NCBI RefSeq assembly: GCF_934754915.1
Contig: NZ_CAKVKB010000033.1
Location: 1 to 33,477 of the forward strand
Source of the DNA: an uncultured Clostridium sp.
GTDB taxonomy: Bacteria; Bacillota; Clostridia; Clostridiales; Clostridiaceae
DNA: 33,477 nucleotides
Direction of reading: 5' to 3'
A program made the position numbers and the translations under genes. Every line of letters starts with the position of its first letter. The stretch's first letter is position 1. The notes beneath the pieces were generated by a model that was not told where the DNA came from, did no database searches, and saw nothing but the letters and a program-made list of their open reading frames with translations. Positions 30,797-33,477 of this stretch are shown here, one piece after another.

Positions 30797-33035
30797 GGAA
30801 TGTTCTTGAGATAACATCAAGTTGTTGTTCTCTTGTTAAATCGATGAATTTAACAGCGTAACCAGATACACGGATAGTAAAGTTAGCATATTCTTCTTTT
30901 TCTGGATGTTCCATAGCGTCTTTTAATTTTTCAAGACCAAATACATTAACGTTAAGATGATGTGGTCCTTGATCAAAGTAACCATCTAATACTTGTACAA
31001 GTTTGTCAACTCTTTCAGCTTCATTGTTACCTAATGCTGATGGAGTAATTGTTTGTGTATTTGAAATACCATCTAAAGCCCATTCATAAGGAAGTTTAGC
31101 TACAGAGTTTAATGAAGCAAGTAAACCGCTCTTTTCTGCACCGTATGATGGGTTAGCTCCTGGTGAAAGTGGAGTCCAAGCTTCACGTCCATCTGGCATA
31201 TTACCAGTGTACTTACCATATACTACATTTGAAGTAATAGTAAGGATTGATGTAGTAGGTTCTGAATTTCTGTATGTGTGTCTCTTCTTGATTTTTTCAA
31301 GGAATGAGTTAAGAACATATACAGCAATGTCATCAGCTCTATCATCGTCGTTACCATATCTTGGGAAATCTCCTTCAATTTCGTAATCTACTACTAAACC
31401 TTTTTCGTCTCTAATTGTCTTAACTTTAGCATATTTGATTGCTGAAAGTGAATCTACAACGTGTGAGAAACCTGCTATACCAGTTGCAAATGTTCTTCTA
31501 ACATCTGTATCTATAAGAGCCATTTCTGCTGATTCATAATAATATTTATCATGCATAAATTGAATTAAGTTCAATACATTTACGTATAATCCAGCTAACC
31601 AGTCACTCATTTGGTCATATTTTTGAATTACTTCATCATAGTTAAGATATTCTGAAGTGATTCCTTTGTATTCTGGACCAACTTGAGTACCAGATTTTTC
31701 ATCTACACCACCATTGATTGCGTAAAGTAAACATTTAGCAAGGTTAGCTCTAGCTCCGAAGAATTGCATTTCCTTACCTGTTTGAGTTGCAGATACACAG
31801 CAGCAGATTGAGTAATCGTCACCCCATACTGGTTTCATTACATCATCATTTTCATATTGAATTGAACTTGTTTCTACTGAAATCTTAGCAGCATACTTCT
31901 TGAAGTTTTCTGGAAGTGCTGATGAATAGAATACAGTTAAGTTTGGTTCTGGAGCAGGTCCCATGTTTTCTAATGTGTGTAAGAAACGATAATCGTTCTT
32001 AGTTACCATGTGACGTCCATCAACACCTATACCACCTAATCCGATAGTAACCCATGATGGATCTCCTGAGAATAATTCATTGTAAGAAGTTATTCTTGCA
32101 TATTTAACCATTCTGCATTTCATTGTTAAATGGTCGATTAATTCTTGAGCTTCTGTTTCTGTGATAACTCCATTATCAAGATCTCTTTGCATATATATAT
32201 CAAGGAAAGTAGATACACGTCCTATTGACATAGCTGCACCATTTTGTGTCTTGATTGCTGCAAGATATCCAAAGTATAACCATTGAACTGCTTCTTTAGC
32301 ATTTTTTGCTGGTTGAGAAATATCGTAGCCATAGCTTTCAGCCATTTGTTTCATAGCTTTAAGAGCTTTTATTTGTTCTGCTAATTCTTCTCTTAAACGG
32401 ATAACATCATCTGTCATAGTTCCGTCGCCGCAGTTAGCTTTGTCATTTTCTTTTGCTTCTATAAGATAATCAATACCATAAAGAGCAACTCTTCTGTAGT
32501 CGCCTACGATACGTCCACGTCCATAAGTATCAGGAAGTCCTGTAATAATATGGCTGTGACGAGCCTTCTTCATTTCTGGTGTATAAGCATCGAATACTGC
32601 TTGGTTATGTGTTTTATGATATTCAGTAAAAATCTTGTGTAATTCTGGATTTGGTTTATATCCATAGTTTTCGCAAGATTGTTCAGCCATTTTAATACCA
32701 CCATATGGCATAAAAGCTCTCTTAAGAGGCTTGTCTGTTTGAAGACCAACGATTTTTTCAAGATCTTTTAAAGATTCATCGATATATCCAGGGCCATAAG
32801 CTGTAAGACCAGAAACTACTTCAGTTTCCATGTCAAGTACTCCACCTTTAGCTCTTTCTTCTTTTTGTAATTCTTGTAATCTGCCCCAAAGTTTATTTGT
32901 AGCATCTGTTGGATCAGCTAAGAAACTTTCATCACCATCATATGGCTTATAATTCTTTTGAATGAAGTCTCTAACATTGATTTCTTCTTTCCAAAGTCTT
33001 CCTTCGAAGCCAGCCCATTGTTCTTTTTCTAACAT
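30783..33035 (-). CDS. pflB: Formate C-acetyltransferase (pyruvate formate-lyase)
   Basis: This 750-residue glycyl-radical enzyme converts pyruvate and CoA to acetyl-CoA and formate under anaerobic conditions. Active cysteines lie in SICCCVSATQ, with the Cys-Cys pair at about residues 412-413; a third Cys directly precedes them. The glycyl radical is in RVSGYAV near residue 725. The length and the FAFMPYGGIKMAE-like core are those of full-length PflB. Of two nearby ATGs, the one at 33035 has AAGGAGG seven bases away, while 33041 is too close. pflA follows directly. It suits clostridial fermentation and one-carbon supply. Confidence 0.97.
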   Translation of the reverse strand: MLEKEQWAGFEGRLWKEEINVRDFIQKNYKPYDGDESFLADPTDATNKLWGRLQELQKEERAKGGVLDMETEVVSGLTAYGPGYIDESLKDLEKIVGLQTDKPLKRAFMPYGGIKMAEQSCENYGYKPNPELHKIFTEYHKTHNQAVFDAYTPEMKKARHSHIITGLPDTYGRGRIVGDYRRVALYGIDYLIEAKENDKANCGDGTMTDDVIRLREELAEQIKALKAMKQMAESYGYDISQPAKNAKEAVQWLYFGYLAAIKTQNGAAMSIGRVSTFLDIYMQRDLDNGVITETEAQELIDHLTMKCRMVKYARITSYNELFSGDPSWVTIGLGGIGVDGRHMVTKNDYRFLHTLENMGPAPEPNLTVFYSSALPENFKKYAAKISVETSSIQYENDDVMKPVWGDDYSICCCVSATQTGKEMQFFGARANLAKCLLYAINGGVDEKSGTQVGPEYKGITSEYLNYDEVIQKYDQMSDWLAGLYVNVLNLIQFMHDKYYYESAEMALIDTDVRRTFATGIAGFSHVVDSLSAIKYAKVKTIRDEKGLVVDYEIEGDFPRYGNDDDRADDIAVYVLNSFLEKIKKRHTYRNSEPTTSILTITSNVVYGKYTGNMPDGREAWTPLSPGANPSYGAEKSGLLASLNSVAKLPYEWALDGISNTQTITPSALGNNEAERVDKLVQVLDGYFDQGPHHLNVNVFGLEKLKDAMEHPEKEEYANFTIRVSGYAVKFIDLTREQQLDVISRTFHERM

Positions 33036-33477
33036 GTCCATTCCTCCTTGTATACTAGATACATATTTTTTACAATTTATATTATTAATTGGGTATCAGC
33101 TAAATTTAATTTTTTTATTTGATATTAAATACTAAATCATCAATAATTACTGCAATTAATTAACTCTTCTTTAAATTGTTAATTAAACTGCATTTCCCCT
33201 AATATGTTTTTATATATAAGTAATTATCTACACAAGCCTTTAAAATTCATTATTTATATGTAAAATGTTTTATGAAATGCCCTTGTATTTTTCACAGCCA
33301 CAACTACTAAGCTTATATAAAATACACCTGCATAAACTTCATTACGAAAATTAATTATTTTTAGATTACAATGATAGGGGTCACCATAATCAATGAGTCG
33401 TGATGAGTAAATTAATTATGTAATAATTTTTCATATGCTTTATTGCATTTCATAAAACTATACATTCATTATTTTAA
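33036..33477. other. Intergenic region upstream of pflB
   Basis: About 440 bp of AT-rich sequence has no credible gene. It contains an inverted repeat TTAATTAAC / GTTAATTAA (33156-33186), a perfect 14-bp inverted repeat at 33267-33280 and 33445-33458, and one GC-richer patch near 33375-33410. No convincing sigma-A promoter for pflB could be fixed. Confidence 0.6.

Noticed and set aside
33156..33186. TTAATTAAC / GTTAATTAA inverted repeat as a Rex operator for pflB
   Set aside because: The arms resemble half of the Rex consensus but the spacing (13 bp) is wrong, and such A/T words are common here.

Overview
The window looks like chromosomal DNA of a low-GC, anaerobic Clostridium sensu stricto (the C. 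butyricum/C. beijerinckii type of genome). This is suggested by the very AT-rich intergenic DNA, strong AGGAGG-like ribosome sites, the pyruvate formate-lyase pair, a Feo ferrous-iron operon and clostridial-type FeoA/FeoB proteins. The genus call is an inference from content, not a database result. Every convincing protein gene lies on the minus strand, so the transcription units read from high to low coordinates.

Layout from left to right: a translationally coupled SNF2-helicase/SWIM zinc-finger pair (132-3497); a 670-residue repeat-rich surface lipoprotein with a carbohydrate-binding domain (3771-5783) preceded by a CiaR/PhoP-like direct repeat; guanine deaminase (5879-7156); a 0.7-kb AT-rich spacer with several copies of a small dispersed repeat and a terminator; then a nine-gene nitrogen operon (7870-18085). 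In transcription order that operon encodes two urea-carboxylase-associated (DUF1989) proteins, a biotin-dependent urea/guanidine carboxylase, allophanate hydrolase, two P-II proteins resembling NifI1 and NifI2, and a substrate-binding protein, permease and ATPase of an ABC importer. The DUF1989 pair and an Asp in the carboxyltransferase site point to guanidine rather than urea as the substrate: guanidine to carboxyguanidine to allophanate to ammonia and CO2. The operon leader has a likely promoter followed at once by a strong terminator-like hairpin. A GAF-like/LuxR regulator gene (18374-19129) lies immediately upstream.

Further right is a Feo operon (feoA, feoA, feoB and a small Cys-rich FeoB-associated membrane protein, 19606-23009) with a near-consensus Fur box at its start. 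Its FeoB carries an unusual acidic insertion of about 120 residues. Next comes a two-gene unit pairing an orphan extracellular solute-binding lipoprotein with a membrane-bound GGDEF-EAL protein (23384-27830), then an alpha/beta-hydrolase (28149-29078), an internally deleted IS1182-like element (29598-29895), and pflA-pflB (30023-33035).

The coherent biological story is nitrogen scavenging: import and breakdown of guanidine, with its own P-II pair and probable transcript attenuation, next to guanine deaminase. The most unusual items are the NifI-type P-II pair inside a guanidine operon, the leader hairpin, the acidic FeoB insertion and the solute-binding-protein/c-di-GMP gene pair.
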